64,000 nucleotides of DNA from Rhizobium sp. ACO-34A (lineage in GTDB: Bacteria; Pseudomonadota; Alphaproteobacteria; Rhizobiales; Rhizobiaceae): assembly GCA_002600635.1 (NCBI GenBank), contig CP021375.1:1-64000 (forward strand), read 5' to 3'. Each line of letters opens with the position of its first letter. Position 1 is the stretch's first letter. The position numbers were made by a program, and so were the translations under genes. Of this stretch, positions 17,672-27,301 are shown piece by piece. The notes beneath the pieces were generated by a model. That model ran no database searches. It saw only the letters and a program-made list of their open reading frames with translations, and was not told the DNA's origin.

Positions 17672-18367
17672 CTATTTCCGTTCACTTTCGGTCAGATAAG
17701 CCAGAAGGCGGTCGAGATCCTCCATGCGGTGATTGGCGGTCTTGCCCACAAGTTCAGCGGGAACCTTCCAGCCAGGATCAACGCCCTCCATGTTCGGCAA
17801 TTCATGCGCGATCCCCTTGTGGCAATCGATACAGGTTGCCTTTCCGGCAAGAAGATAGCGGGTGTGGATTTCGGCGGCGCGTTCGGTCTGTTTCGACAGA
17901 TCCATCGCGATCGACGAATGGCAGTTCCTGCATTCCAGGCTGTCGTTCGCCTTGAGCCTGGCCCATTCGTGCTGCGCCAGTTCCAGACGCTTGTCGAGGA
18001 ACTTCTGTCGCGTGTTGATCGTCCCGAAGATCTTGCCCCAGACTTCCTTCGAGGCCTGCATCTTGCGGGCGATCTTGTCGGTCCATTGATGCGGAACATG
18101 GCAATCGGGACAGGAGGCGCGCACGCCGGAACGGTTCGAGAAATGAATGGTTCTCGTCAGTTCTTCATACACGTTGGTCTTCATCTCATGGCAGCCGGTA
18201 AAGAAGGCTTCCGTATTGGTCAGTTCGAGAGCGGTGTTGAACGCGCGCCAGAACATGACGCCACCCACGAAGCCGCCCAGCGTCAGGAATCCGAGGCCGA
18301 GTGTCGCCGCCGGAGTGCTGACAATGCCCCAGGTCCAGAGGATGATCGCTTTCAACCACGCCTTCAT
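17672..18367 (-). CDS. napC: NapC/NirT-type tetraheme cytochrome c with one damaged heme site
   Basis: The 231-aa product has an N-terminal membrane anchor (about residues 10-40) and a periplasmic heme domain. NapC passes electrons from the quinol pool to periplasmic nitrate reductase. Three CxxCH motifs are intact (CPDCH, CRNCH, CIDCH). The first reads FTGCH: residue 56 is Phe (TTT) where Cys (TGT) is expected, one base change away. The start overlaps the stop of the napB stump by ATGA. No napA, napD or intact napB is present, so the gene is probably a relic even though its frame is open. Confidence 0.85.
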   Translation of the reverse strand: MKAWLKAIILWTWGIVSTPAATLGLGFLTLGGFVGGVMFWRAFNTALELTNTEAFFTGCHEMKTNVYEELTRTIHFSNRSGVRASCPDCHVPHQWTDKIARKMQASKEVWGKIFGTINTRQKFLDKRLELAQHEWARLKANDSLECRNCHSSIAMDLSKQTERAAEIHTRYLLAGKATCIDCHKGIAHELPNMEGVDPGWKVPAELVGKTANHRMEDLDRLLAYLTESERK

Positions 18368-18612
18368 TGGTCCGACCCGATGGGTTTGAAGCCGAGTTCG
18401 CTCATGTCCTTGAAGCTGTTGTCCACCAGCGGCTTTGCATCCGCCTGCGGCACGTGGCAGGCGGTACAGAAATAACGGCGCGGCGAGACATCGGCGAGCA
18501 TCTGTCCCTCACGGGTCATGTAGTGGGTGACGCTGATCATCGGCGCTCCCGACCCCTCGGTCAGCTCGCGCTTGTGACAGGACAGGCAGCGGTTGGTGTT
18601 CACCGAGAGCTG
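18364..18612 (-). pseudogene. napB: napB 3' fragment (diheme cytochrome of nitrate reductase)
   Basis: The C-terminal NapB pattern is clear: NRCLSCHKRE with the first heme site, GAPMISVTHYM, then [14 protein letters not shown] with the second. Upstream of about residue LSVNTNRC the similarity stops, and the DNA turns into a histidine-kinase fragment on the other strand. The signal peptide and N-terminal half are lost, so no exported cytochrome can be made. Confidence 0.75.
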
Positions 18613-19378
18613 GCTCCCTATACTCTCGAATATCGCATCTTGCTGCCTGGTGGCATGACCGCCTGGTGTCATGCGCGGGGGACTTTTTTCGATCAGGACG
18701 GCCAGCCTGTCCGAATGATCGGTGTCCAACAGGATGTAACCGACCGGCGAAACTGGCAGGAACGACAGAAGGTCTTGCTGCAGGAACGTCAGCATCGTAC
18801 CCGTAACCTGCTGAGCGTCGTGCGCAGCATATGTGACGAAACACTGCGAAGCAGCAATGGTCTTGATGATTTCGGTCGCAAGTTCCGTGAGCGGATTTCG
18901 GCCTGGCGCGCGCCCAGGCCTTGCTGTCGCGTCTGGAGGGAGATGATCGCGCCACCTTCAGGCAGTTCATCGACAGTGAACTCGCCGCAGCCGTCGACTT
19001 TGGGAACTGGCGGGCTCTGATTACACTGAAAGGTCCCTCCGACGTTTTCTTGCGCTCGAGCATGGTACAGATCCTGGCGCTTGCCATCCACGAACTCTTC
19101 ACCAATGCATTGAAATACGGCGCCCCGTGACAGCCGGAGGGCAGGCTTTCAATCATCTGGACAATCTTACGGGAGAACGAACGCTCCTGGCTCTATATCG
19201 AGTGACATGAGAGTGGCATCCAGGTACCGACGACGCACGACGATTTGAAGGAGGGTGAGGAGGGCGTGAACTTATCGAACGCGCCTTGCCTTATCAGCTG
19301 AGTGCCCGAACCAGCTACATATTCGAGGAAGATGGGCTTCATTGCACCATTGCTCTTCCGATTGCCGAGCGAAGCTAA
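18613..19378 (+). pseudogene. HWE-type sensor histidine kinase remnant
   Basis: The fragment begins inside a PAS domain (LEYRILLPGG, VRMIGVQQDVTDRR), continues with the HWE phospho-acceptor box (LQERQHRTRNLLSVVRSI), then shifts frame near 18905 to LSRLEGDDRATFRQFI and IHELFTNALKYGA. It ends with LIERALPYQLSARTSYIF and ALPIAERS in a further frame. A stop and at least two frameshifts break it, and the N-terminus is missing at the junction with napB. The receiver gene downstream was probably its partner. Confidence 0.75.
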
Positions 19379-19394
19379 ACAGGGAGTGGAACTG

Positions 19395-19823
19395 ATGAAT
19401 GAGATCTTGCGCGATCGTCTCGTACTTGTGGTCGAGGACGAGTATTACCTTGCGATGGAGATCGATCGGGATCTGCAGGATGCCGGTGCAACCGTGATGG
19501 GACCCGTTGCCTCCGTTCACGCAACGCTTGATGCTATCGCCCGCTCACCGGTAATTGACACTGCCGTCCTTGACATGAACCTCAACGGCGAGAGCATCAT
19601 CCCAGTTGCCGACGCTCTCATATTGAAAGGTGTGCCGTTGGTGTTCGCGACCGGTTATGTAACGGATGATCTTCCGACGCGCCTGAGCAGGGTTCCCCGC
19701 TTGGAAAAGCCACTGGAGCCGCATTCCTTGCAACTGGCGCTGGAAAAGCTTTTTTTCGTAAATTCCGGTCCCCTCTGGAGGATTGCTCCTGTTGCGGGTT
19801 TGCCGGGACTTGCCGATCACTAG
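19395..19823 (+). CDS. Stand-alone response-regulator receiver protein
   Basis: The 142-aa receiver has the acidic pair in VVEDEYYL, the phosphorylated aspartate in AVLDMNLNGE and the lysine in RLEKPLEP. There is no output domain; the last ~25 residues are not receiver-like. AGGGAG lies nine bases before the ATG. It follows the broken HWE kinase gene, the usual gene order for HWE kinase/single receiver pairs, so it is probably orphaned. Confidence 0.85.
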   Translation: MNEILRDRLVLVVEDEYYLAMEIDRDLQDAGATVMGPVASVHATLDAIARSPVIDTAVLDMNLNGESIIPVADALILKGVPLVFATGYVTDDLPTRLSRVPRLEKPLEPHSLQLALEKLFFVNSGPLWRIAPVAGLPGLADH

Positions 19824-20238
19824 GCATTCCATTCATGATGATCTCGGTGTGGATCACTCGCATAAGAAGGTTTCCTGCTGTTTTCGGCACCTGCCGCTCC
19901 AGCTCCGCAATAAAATGGTCGAGTCCTTGGAAACGAAGTCGCAGGATACACTGATCACCTTCCGGTTGGTCCGCAGCGGACTTCACCACTTCCTGCATAA
20001 ATGGCCTTCAACCGGATGGAGGAACCGTCTTCGCCGGCAATAACCATCGCAGGCGCATTGTACGACAGCAGATCCGCGCGCTCCCAGGTGGCGTCATTGC
20101 CTCTCCCTCGCGATGTCCTCTCCAATTTCGGGGATAGAGATGGTGACGAGATCCGCGCCTGTGTCAGGGCGCGGTTGCCCCACCATGATGGGGGGGCGTG
20201 ATCCAAACAGAGAATGTTGATCATTCTCGGCTGCGGTC
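19824..20238. other. Mostly non-coding stretch
   Basis: No confident gene. A minus-strand frame starting at 19998 (MQEVVKSAADQPEGDQ) has GAAGG at good spacing and looks coding for about 70 residues, but it runs antisense into the receiver gene. It may be a decayed small gene. Confidence 0.3.
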
Positions 20239-20439
20239 TCAGTTCATGATGCTCGCGCCCTGATCGTCGTAAACATCCAAAAGCAGGCGGCCGAGCCAGT
20301 CGCGGACGCCGCAGTCCGGTGGCATCGAGCGAAGCTCCCGCATCGCACGCCGGAGGGTCAGTTCGACCAATCTGTCCGCAGCCTTTTCATCGCCGATCTG
20401 TATGCGCGCAGCCAGGCGCAGAAGGGGAAGGGCGCCCAT
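20239..20439 (-). CDS. Small sigma-region-2-like protein coupled to a receiver (66 aa)
   Basis: The ATG overlaps the stop of the receiver gene (TGATG), so the two are coupled. The sequence LPLLRLAARIQIGDEKAADR followed by LVELTLRRAMRELRSMP resembles the first helices of ECF sigma factors (LARRL..D...A.DLVQETLLRA), but no region 4 is present. It could be a sigma-like mimic that binds an anti-sigma protein, or simply a helical hypothetical. Function unproven. Confidence 0.55.
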   Translation of the reverse strand: MGALPLLRLAARIQIGDEKAADRLVELTLRRAMRELRSMPPDCGVRDWLGRLLLDVYDDQGASIMN

Positions 20440-20828
20440 CACGTCGCGACTGAAGTCGGAGGTGGAGATGTCGGGGGGACTGGCCGTTGCAGGAGAGCTC
20501 GTACGAGCAGGTGAGGGGCAGCCGGTTTCTGAAGATAGCCGGCATGATGGAAACGTGCCGGAATGATCGTCTCCGGATATGCGGTATAGAAGACGAATGG
20601 AACTTGCCGTTTGAGGAGTTCGTCGGCGAGCGGGAAAACGTTGGTCTCTGACAGCCTGACATCGAGGATCGCCGCTTCCGCCTCCGCAAGATGATGTCGC
20701 GCTCCCTCACTCGACGCAAAAGGGCCTATCACCGATGCTCCCAGGTCTGAAAAGTAGCGTTCCAGCTCGGTTGCGAGGAAGTAGTCGTCTTCCACGAGCA
20801 GAATGTTGGTGTCTCTAACCGCGGGCAT
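20439..20828 (-). CDS. Stand-alone response-regulator receiver protein
   Basis: The 129-aa receiver has acidic residues in LVEDDYFL, the phospho-acceptor aspartate in AILDVRLSE and the lysine in GYLQKPAAP. The short proline-rich tail has no output domain. It is the first gene of a two-gene unit with the 66-aa protein. A stress-sigma promoter candidate lies 57 bp upstream. Confidence 0.85.
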   Translation of the reverse strand: MPAVRDTNILLVEDDYFLATELERYFSDLGASVIGPFASSEGARHHLAEAEAAILDVRLSETNVFPLADELLKRQVPFVFYTAYPETIIPARFHHAGYLQKPAAPHLLVRALLQRPVPPTSPPPTSVAT

Positions 20829-20884
20829 AGCGTGTATTCCGGCCCATCAACCGTCAATCTCCCGGATAAAACTCTCCAGGGTAA

Positions 20885-20909
20885 AACTCCAGGAGGTGAA
20901 GGATGTTCC
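20885..20909 (-). promoter_or_regulatory. EcfG-type promoter candidate
   Basis: On the minus strand: GGAAC, 16 bases, AGTT; 56 bp before the receiver gene start. Confidence 0.45.
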
Positions 20910-21430
20910 ACGAGGCTTGCCGGGAAAGCTGTCCTGACTTCGAGGCGGCTGCGATGCACGGCAATCTCCACAATCAGGCGGCTGCTGTGGGCTTGGCTTG
21001 GCCCCTTTTCCGCTGAGGCCGGAGCTGCACGGCTATCGTTGCGGATCGGCTTCCGGCGAGGGTGTTGTTTGCTGCTCGACCCGTTGGTTAGCCTGGGTTT
21101 TCGGCGCAGTGGCGCTTCCGCCCCCTCCGGTATCCAGACCGGCAGAGCGAAGATGAGGCCGACAAGGAGAACCACGAGCACCGGCCTTCCCTAGAGCCCC
21201 TTTATTGCTCTTGGTGCAGATAGTGTCTTTGTCTCGCCGTCCGACGCGTTATGGTTAGGACGACGGGCAGATTGTTCGGGCTCCATCTCAGCACTCCTTG
21301 TGTTTTGCGCAGATCACTCCCACCAATTCTGGAGGCGTCACACCAACGACGGCCGTCGCGCAAGTACTGTCGCAATCCGGGCAGCCCGCCGGCTCGCCAA
21401 CGTAAAGGCGAGCCGGCTTCGGACATGCCC
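20910..21430. other. Mostly non-coding stretch
   Basis: No confident gene. A minus-strand GTG frame near 21181 begins with a hydrophobic segment (LVVLLVGLIFALPVWIP) after AGGGAAGG and could encode a small membrane protein, but its end overlaps the receiver gene and the tail is not protein-like. Confidence 0.3.
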
Positions 21431-21622
21431 TCAGTGCTGGCCACCCTTGCGACCGGCGTCGGAAGCGCGACCACGATCATCCGCGAAGTTGCCCTTGCCT
21501 CCGCGCTGTTGATCGTTCTGGTTCTTGCTTCCCGTTGCTTCCCGTTTCTGATCGTCGTTCTTGTGGCTCTGCTGACCAGCTTTCACATGTTGTTCATGGC
21601 TTCCACCTTGATTGGCCATCAT
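21431..21622 (-). CDS. KGG-repeat stress protein (con-10/GsiB-like)
   Basis: The 63-aa, highly hydrophilic product is rich in Gly, Gln, Lys and Asp, with the KGG-type repeats QQRGGKGNFADD and SDAGRKGGQ of the stress-induced bacterial acidophilic repeat family. Members accumulate in stationary phase and under desiccation. GGAGAAAG lies directly before two tandem ATGs. A stress-sigma promoter candidate ends 52 bp upstream. Confidence 0.85.
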   Translation of the reverse strand: MMANQGGSHEQHVKAGQQSHKNDDQKREATGSKNQNDQQRGGKGNFADDRGRASDAGRKGGQH

Positions 21623-21674
21623 CTTTCTCCATTGTTTTGAGCATGCCGGACGCTCATTCGCCCGGCCCCCTTCT

Positions 21675-21700
21675 AACCAGGACGGCAGGAACTGCGTTCC
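21675..21700 (-). promoter_or_regulatory. EcfG-type promoter candidate
   Basis: On the minus strand: GGAAC, 17 bases, GGTT; 52 bp before the KGG gene start. Confidence 0.6.
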
Positions 21701-21786
21701 TTCGTGAAATATAACGTGAAGACGTAGCCCGGTTCCTGCCCACCCATCGCAGCAGGACTGGCGACCGGAAGCCCGGCGACCCTTTA

Positions 21787-21978
21787 TCAGGAGCAGGCCA
21801 CCCGGTGCATCAGGCGGAACAAGGCATCTTCGACAGGCATGTCGAGACCGAGTTCGACATATGAGGCTGCCAGAAGGGTTCGATCGACGAGATCGGCTCG
21901 AACCTTGCGATTGCCGCTATAAAGCGTCGCGCGATCGTTCAAGATGATACGCAAGTGGTCGCTATGGCAGATGGTCAT
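21787..21978 (-). CDS. Small hypothetical protein (63 aa)
   Basis: Not recognised. GGAGG lies seven bases before the chosen ATG. The product is soluble, with VRADLVDRTLLAASYVELGL suggesting a helical pair; no motif was identified. Confidence 0.55.
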   Translation of the reverse strand: MTICHSDHLRIILNDRATLYSGNRKVRADLVDRTLLAASYVELGLDMPVEDALFRLMHRVACS

Positions 21979-22249
21979 GGTGTTGCCTCCGTTTTCAGGG
22001 CGGGAACACATCGCAACCTTCAGGCGCCTCTGCGCGGAATGCAGGTTGCGAACGATACGTCGAACCTACGCTTTCCGGGTCAGGAGTCCACCCCCCTGTC
22101 AGGAAGATGTACTCATTCCCGCAGGACGAAACTCGTGGTGGTGGCGTTTGTCCTGTCTGAAACTTGGGGAGAAACACCGGCAAGCCTGCCCCATCCAAGG
22201 CCGCCGCACAGGACCAGTCTTCGTTTGGCAATTTTTTTCACCGCCTCAA

Positions 22250-22275
22250 GGAACGTCCGCCATCCGCCAATGGTT
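22250..22275 (+). promoter_or_regulatory. EcfG-type promoter candidate
   Basis: GGAAC, 17 bases, GGTT; 39 bp before the YciE-like gene. Confidence 0.6.
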
Positions 22276-22314
22276 TTGGGAGTCCATTCAACTCGCAACC
22301 AATAGGATTTTACA

Positions 22315-22824
22315 ATGCCCGGCACACCAAAGACGCTGAACGACCTCTTCCTCGATACGCTCAAGGACATCTACTTCGCTGAAAAGCAGATCTTGAAGGC
22401 CCTGCCGAAGATGGCAAGGGCGGCCCAGTCCGAAGAAGGCAAGGCCGGCTTTCTGCAACATCGCGACGAGACGCAGATGCAGATCGAGCGGCTTGAACGG
22501 GTGTTCGAACTGCTTGGTAAACCCGCCCGCGGCAAGACCTGCGAAGCCATTCAGGGCATCATCGCGGAAGGTGAGGAGATCATGGAGGAGTACCAGGGTA
22601 CGCCAACCCTTGATGCGGGTCTCATCTCCTCGGCCCAGGCCGTTGAACACTACGAAATCGCGCGCTACGGGACGTTGAAGGCGTGGGCGAAACAGATGGG
22701 CCTCAAGGAAGCAATCCCCCTTCTCGACGCCAATCTGCAGGAGGAGATCGCGACCGATCAGAAGCTGACGGCGCTCGGTGAAAGCTCCGCCAACGCAAAG
22801 GGATCGATGTTAAAGGCCGGCTAG
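22315..22824 (+). CDS. YciE/YciF-like ferritin-like stress protein (DUF892)
   Basis: The 169-aa four-helix protein carries the DUF892 signature LNDLFLDTLKDIYFAEKQIL near the start and AVEHYEIARYGTL in the third helix, with glutamates and histidines placed for a di-iron site. Family members are induced by osmotic and oxidative stress; their reaction is unsettled. A stress-sigma promoter candidate lies upstream and a terminator follows, so it is a single-gene unit next to catalase. Confidence 0.9.
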   Translation: MPGTPKTLNDLFLDTLKDIYFAEKQILKALPKMARAAQSEEGKAGFLQHRDETQMQIERLERVFELLGKPARGKTCEAIQGIIAEGEEIMEEYQGTPTLDAGLISSAQAVEHYEIARYGTLKAWAKQMGLKEAIPLLDANLQEEIATDQKLTALGESSANAKGSMLKAG

Positions 22825-22845
22825 CCTCGCTTTAACATCGTTCAG

Positions 22846-22868
22846 GCCGCCCTTGGGGCGGTCTTTTT
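22846..22868 (+). terminator. Rho-independent terminator after the YciE-like gene
   Basis: CCGCCC and GGGCGG pair around a 3-base loop, followed by TCTTTTT. Confidence 0.8.
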
Positions 22869-22908
22869 GCTTCCTCCCTGACCTTAGACCTTTACAAGGA
22901 GCCAGACC

Positions 22909-25053
22909 ATGGCAAAGAAAGTCTCCGGCGCCGCGACCCGCCATGCCACCAGAACCGCGAAGATCCATGACGTGGGGCTTGAGCGAGGTGCGGGTGGCGA
23001 GCTTCACCAGACCGCGGAGGGCGATGCACCGGTTCTGACGACCGCCCAGGGCGGTCCCGTGGCCGACGACCACAATTCCTTGCGCGTTGGGCCGCGAGGG
23101 CCCCTTGTCGTCGATGATTTTCATTTCCGCGAGAAGATCTTTCATTTCGACCATGAGCGAATTCCCGAGCGTGTCGTCCATGCCCGCGGATACGGTGCGC
23201 ATGGTTACTTTGAGACCTACGCCTCCCTTGCGGCTTACACCTGCGCCGATCTGTTCCAGCGCGCTGGCGAGAAAACGCCTGCCTTCGTCCGGTTCTCCAC
23301 TGTTGCCGGCAGCCAGGGATCGTTCGATCTCGCCCGCGACGTCCGCGGCTTTGCCGTCAAGATCTACACGAAGGAAGGAAACTGGGATCTTGTCGGCAAC
23401 AACATTCCCGTCTTCTTCATTCAGGACGCCATCCGATTTCCAGACCTCATCCACGCGGTCAAGCCTGAGCCGGACCGCGCCTTTCCGCAGGCCCAGTCCG
23501 CTCACGACACCTTCTGGGATTTTATAAGCCTGACACCCGAGAGCATGCATATGATCATGTGGGTCATGTCGGATCGGGCTATCCCGCGATCTTTCCGGTT
23601 CATGGAGGGGTTCGGCGTGCACACCTTTCGGCTGGTCAACGCCCGGGACGAATCCACCTTCGTGAAGTTCCACTGGAAACCCAGGCTCGGATTGCAATCC
23701 GTCGTCTGGAACGAGGCGGTGAAGATCAATGGCGCTGATCCGGATTTTCATCGTCGCGATCTCTGGAATGCCATAAAATCGGGCAATTTCCCGGAATGGG
23801 AGCTCTGCGTGCAACTCTTCGATCAGGCATTTGCCGACAGTTTCGAATTCGATGTTCTCGACCCGACCAAGATCATTCCGGAAGAAATCCTGAAGCCTGA
23901 GCCGATCGGCCGGCTGGTACTCGACCGCATGCCGGACAACTTCTTCGCCGAAACCGAACAGGTGGCCTTCATGACGCAGAACGTCCCCCCGGGCATCGAC
24001 TTCAGCAATGATCCGCTCCTGCAGGGGCGTAACTTTTCCTATCTGGATACCCAGCTCAAGCGTTTGGGAAGCCCGAACTTCACGCACCTGCCGATCAATG
24101 CGCCGAAATGTCCGTTCGCCCATTTCCAGCAGGACGGCCATATGGCGATGCGCAATCCCACGGGCCGGGCCAATTACCAACCGAACTCACTCGATACCGG
24201 CCCGCGTGAGGCGCCGGCACGGGGATACCGTCATTTTCCGGCCGAGGAGAACGGAACCAAGGCCCGACTTCGTCCGGAGAGTTTTGCCGATCACTACAGT
24301 CAGGCCCGGCAATTCTACATCAGCCAGACACCGCCGGAGCAACGCCATCTCGCCGCTGCCCTGACATTCGAACTCAGCAAGGTCGAAACGCCAGCCATCC
24401 GTGAACGCATGGTTTCCCATCTCCTGAATATCGACGAGGTCCTCGCCAGGACGGTCGCCGGGAAGCTCGGTTTGCGATCGATGCCAGAGCCGGCTGAGGC
24501 GGCGATTGCGACCCGTCAGGATCTCGAACCGTCGCCGGCCCTCAGCATTATCGAGCGGGGACCGAAACGTTTCGAAGGGCGCAAACTCGGTATTCTCGTT
24601 ACCGATGGTGTGGATAACAAGCTGCTGAAGGGGCTTGTCAAAGCCGTTGAAAAGGAAAAGGCCACATGTGAGTTCGTGGCGGCGCGGGTAGGCGGCGTGG
24701 TGGCCTCCGATGGGGCGTGGATAGAAGCCCATCATATGATCGACGGCGCTCCTTCCGTCCTTTTCGACGCCGTTGCCCTGCTGACCTCTCCCCCGGCCGT
24801 AGACGATCTGGTGAACGAAGCGACGGCCCGCGACTTCGTTGCAGATGCTTTCCAGCATTGCAAGTTCATCGGATACGATGCGTCGGCAATGCCGTTGCTG
24901 GATAAGGCGGGGATCGGCGATGCCCTCGATGAGGGTGTCCTCTCTCTTGCCGGAAACGGGCTTGCGGGGTTCGTCTCCAGCCTTGGCAGGCTGCGGGTGT
25001 GGGCGCGCGAGCCTTCGACAAAGTTTGGAAAGGCGAAGACACCGACGGGCTAG
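22909..25053 (+). CDS. katE: Large-subunit monofunctional catalase (HPII type)
   Basis: The 714-aa product decomposes hydrogen peroxide with heme. The catalytic histidine is H91 in [13 protein letters not shown], and the heme-coordinating tyrosine is Y378 in [30 protein letters not shown] is the conserved catalase core. A C-terminal flavodoxin/DJ-1-like domain (from about residue 555, [12 protein letters not shown]) marks the large-subunit clade. AAGGAG precedes the ATG. It stands among general-stress genes, as katE does in many bacteria, but no stress promoter was seen in the short gap after the upstream terminator. Confidence 0.96.
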   Translation: MAKKVSGAATRHATRTAKIHDVGLERGAGGELHQTAEGDAPVLTTAQGGPVADDHNSLRVGPRGPLVVDDFHFREKIFHFDHERIPERVVHARGYGAHGYFETYASLAAYTCADLFQRAGEKTPAFVRFSTVAGSQGSFDLARDVRGFAVKIYTKEGNWDLVGNNIPVFFIQDAIRFPDLIHAVKPEPDRAFPQAQSAHDTFWDFISLTPESMHMIMWVMSDRAIPRSFRFMEGFGVHTFRLVNARDESTFVKFHWKPRLGLQSVVWNEAVKINGADPDFHRRDLWNAIKSGNFPEWELCVQLFDQAFADSFEFDVLDPTKIIPEEILKPEPIGRLVLDRMPDNFFAETEQVAFMTQNVPPGIDFSNDPLLQGRNFSYLDTQLKRLGSPNFTHLPINAPKCPFAHFQQDGHMAMRNPTGRANYQPNSLDTGPREAPARGYRHFPAEENGTKARLRPESFADHYSQARQFYISQTPPEQRHLAAALTFELSKVETPAIRERMVSHLLNIDEVLARTVAGKLGLRSMPEPAEAAIATRQDLEPSPALSIIERGPKRFEGRKLGILVTDGVDNKLLKGLVKAVEKEKATCEFVAARVGGVVASDGAWIEAHHMIDGAPSVLFDAVALLTSPPAVDDLVNEATARDFVADAFQHCKFIGYDASAMPLLDKAGIGDALDEGVLSLAGNGLAGFVSSLGRLRVWAREPSTKFGKAKTPTG

Positions 25054-25191
25054 GTCCGTCGGAAATATAACTGCCGGGCACCGTCGCGCTTCAGCGAAGT
25101 CACCCGGCTGGGGGATCGGTTGACCGCTGGACCCTCGTCAATCGCCCGTTTCGCTTGCGTCAAGCGAGCCTTTTGGGAAGGTGAAAACACC

Positions 25192-25640
25192 ATGACGAAC
25201 CTGCGAGAACTGGCCGAGAGCCCCGATGGAGACACCTGGTTTCTGGGAAGCGATGAGACGACCGGCTATCCTTTCGTCATCCATCGCGGCAATGTCGCAT
25301 CGGGCAACCTCGAAAGGCGCCTGCCGGTGGAAGATTTCCTCGGTCGGTGCACGTATGGTCCCGCGCGAGAAGCGCTGATCGCCGCCTTGAAGGCCGGGAT
25401 GACATTGGGTCGGCCGGGTGGAGCGAGGATGAGAAAAGCCGGTGATGGAGACTGGCTGAACAATATCTGCGCCTTGGTGGGCGTCGCCGCGCGAAGGTCG
25501 ATGACAATATCGTCAATACGCGCCTGTGGGAGGAGGAGCCGGCGGTAGCATCGGAGTTCTGGAGCGTCCATATCGCGTCTCTGGATGACAAACGTCGACG
25601 CGAGGTCGAGCTTCTCTTGCCGTCCACGAGCGAGAATTGA
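25192..25640 (+). pseudogene. Small hypothetical gene with an apparent frameshift
   Basis: The first part (MTNLRELAESPDGDTWFLGS, FVIHRGNVASG) reads well to about 25400. The good coding signal then continues in another frame: DIGSAGWSEDEKSR, an in-frame TGA, then LAEQYLRLGG, VDDNIVNTRLWEEEP and a natural stop after VELLLPSTSEN. Frame and stop together suggest a broken gene, or two adjacent small genes of which the second has lost its start. Unrecognised family. Confidence 0.5.
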
Positions 25641-25698
25641 AGTTTTGCGCCAGGCATCCTGTGCGGGTCGGCCGCGAAGGTGCTTTACGCACCCATCG

Positions 25699-26607
25699 TC
25701 ACCCCCCGACAATGGGAGAGCGATCGGCCTGATGCCGTTCGGTCGTCACGTTGACTTGAACCTCCATGCCGACAAAATCCCCCGAGCCACCGTCAAAGCA
25801 CCCCGAAAGCGGAACCGCCTGACCGGGATCGCGGGCGACACCGACCCTGATAAGGTCGTGATTGCCAACGATGCCATTGGTCGGGTCGAATTCCACCCAG
25901 CCGGCGCCCGGCAGATAGACCTGGCACCAGGCGTGGGTCGATCCGCCGCCGAGCATGACAGGCCCGTCGCGGTCGGCAACGTAGATGTAGCCGGTCACGA
26001 AGCGGGCGGCCAGACCGAGCGAGCGGGTGGCTTCGGTCATCAGGAGTGCGAAGTCCCGGCAGGTGCCGCTGCGAAGGCGCAGCGTGTCGACAGGGGGCTG
26101 CGTTCCATGTTCGTTACGACGGATGTAATTGAAGCTTTCGCGGATCGCGTAGCAGAGTGTCATCAGCACATGGCCGGTGCGCGCTGACTGGCCGACCGGC
26201 ACGAACTGCCTCGCCCATCTGCCGACGCTGTCGCCGGGGTCCGGATACCGGCGCAGGATCGTCGGCTCCAGGTCGATCGCTTCCTCAGGGTCGTAGGCGA
26301 AGGGAAAGCGGAAGGCTTGCCTGTCCATCTCCAGGTCGAGCGGCACGTGTGCGGTATGATCGAGCCGGATCAACGTCTGGATTCGCAATTCCGACGAGGA
26401 CTTCACAATATCGATCAGGGCGATGCAATTGCCGAACACGTCATGGATCCAGCGAACCGCAGCCGGTTGCGGAAAAATGTCGAGCGAACAGGCGAGCAGC
26501 GTCTGGTCGAAACTGTCGCGCGGACGGAACATCAACCGATGCTGACCGAACCTGACTGGTCGGGCGTAGCGATAGGCGGTGAGGTGTCGAACGGCGAATA
26601 TGGTCAT
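25699..26607 (-). CDS. Transglutaminase-like cysteine protease-family protein
   Basis: The 302-aa product has the bacterial transglutaminase N-terminal beta domain (about residues 1-95) and a transglutaminase core with the catalytic Cys in RSGTCRDFA, His in STHAWCQVYL and Asp in VEFDPTNG. All three catalytic residues are present. Substrates of this bacterial group are mostly unknown; many act as peptidases. It converges with the second, related gene downstream of it in the cluster. Confidence 0.88.
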   Translation of the reverse strand: MTIFAVRHLTAYRYARPVRFGQHRLMFRPRDSFDQTLLACSLDIFPQPAAVRWIHDVFGNCIALIDIVKSSSELRIQTLIRLDHTAHVPLDLEMDRQAFRFPFAYDPEEAIDLEPTILRRYPDPGDSVGRWARQFVPVGQSARTGHVLMTLCYAIRESFNYIRRNEHGTQPPVDTLRLRSGTCRDFALLMTEATRSLGLAARFVTGYIYVADRDGPVMLGGGSTHAWCQVYLPGAGWVEFDPTNGIVGNHDLIRVGVARDPGQAVPLSGCFDGGSGDFVGMEVQVNVTTERHQADRSPIVGG

Positions 26608-26908
26608 TCCATTCCCAAGCTAGGTTTGGCCCCTGTCATGGTAGACGGCGGACCCTGGCGACCGGGGACCGAAAGGAGGGGAGCAGGAGCAGCACCGGAT
26701 ATCCTTCCCCTTCGATACGATACCCGCTTCGATGGCGAAGCTTCGTCATCGCTTTTTTGTCGATGTGGCGCAGACGATCCGGGGTGCAAGTCCAGAACAA
26801 GCCGGGCGGCTCGGTCGCGAACGAGGACCATCAAGCCGGTCAGCCGACCCGAGCAGCAGACAGCCCGACAAGGAAAGGGCCCGGGCACCCCTAGCTCGGA
26901 TGGAGGTG
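26608..26908. other. Non-coding stretch
   Basis: No supported gene in this 301-bp stretch between two minus-strand genes. Confidence 0.3.
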
Positions 26909-27301
26909 TCAGTGCAGGGGTACCTCAAGCGGATATTCGTTCAACACCATCGCCATTTCAGTGGCATCGCTTTCGCAAAGCCGTGTAACCTGCCGCCCGC
27001 CGATCTTGCAGATTGCACCAGTAAAGCTATCGATGATGCTCCAGGTTCCGGACGCCTCCTTGCGTCCGATGTATCTGTGCCCGAAGACCGGTCTCCGCGC
27101 TTTGCCGGCATCCGGATCCGGCTGCGAAGAGGGTGACGGTCGCCGTCTTTTCAGGGTCTTGTCGAAACCTTGGCCTTTCCAGGATGCATTTGCGTGTTCA
27201 GATCCGCTCAAGCCCGATCCGATGCGCTTCTTCGATATAACCTGATGTCCGTCCGTGCGATGTGCGATGGGCGGGCTTGTGAGGACGATGATCGCTACCA
27301 T
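26909..27301 (-). CDS. Hypothetical protein (130 aa)
   Basis: Not recognised. GGAGG lies seven bases before the ATG. The N-terminal ~80 residues are basic and low-complexity. The C-terminal part (GTWSIIDSFTGAICKIGGRQ then ESDATEMAMVLNEYP) looks like a small globular domain similar to short conserved rhizobial proteins. The N-terminal half might instead be untranslated. Confidence 0.5.
   Translation of the reverse strand: MVAIIVLTSPPIAHRTDGHQVISKKRIGSGLSGSEHANASWKGQGFDKTLKRRRPSPSSQPDPDAGKARRPVFGHRYIGRKEASGTWSIIDSFTGAICKIGGRQVTRLCESDATEMAMVLNEYPLEVPLH

Noticed and set aside
22810..24180. 456-codon minus-strand frame opposite katE
   Set aside because: It is the antisense shadow of the catalase gene; no motif and no ribosome site.
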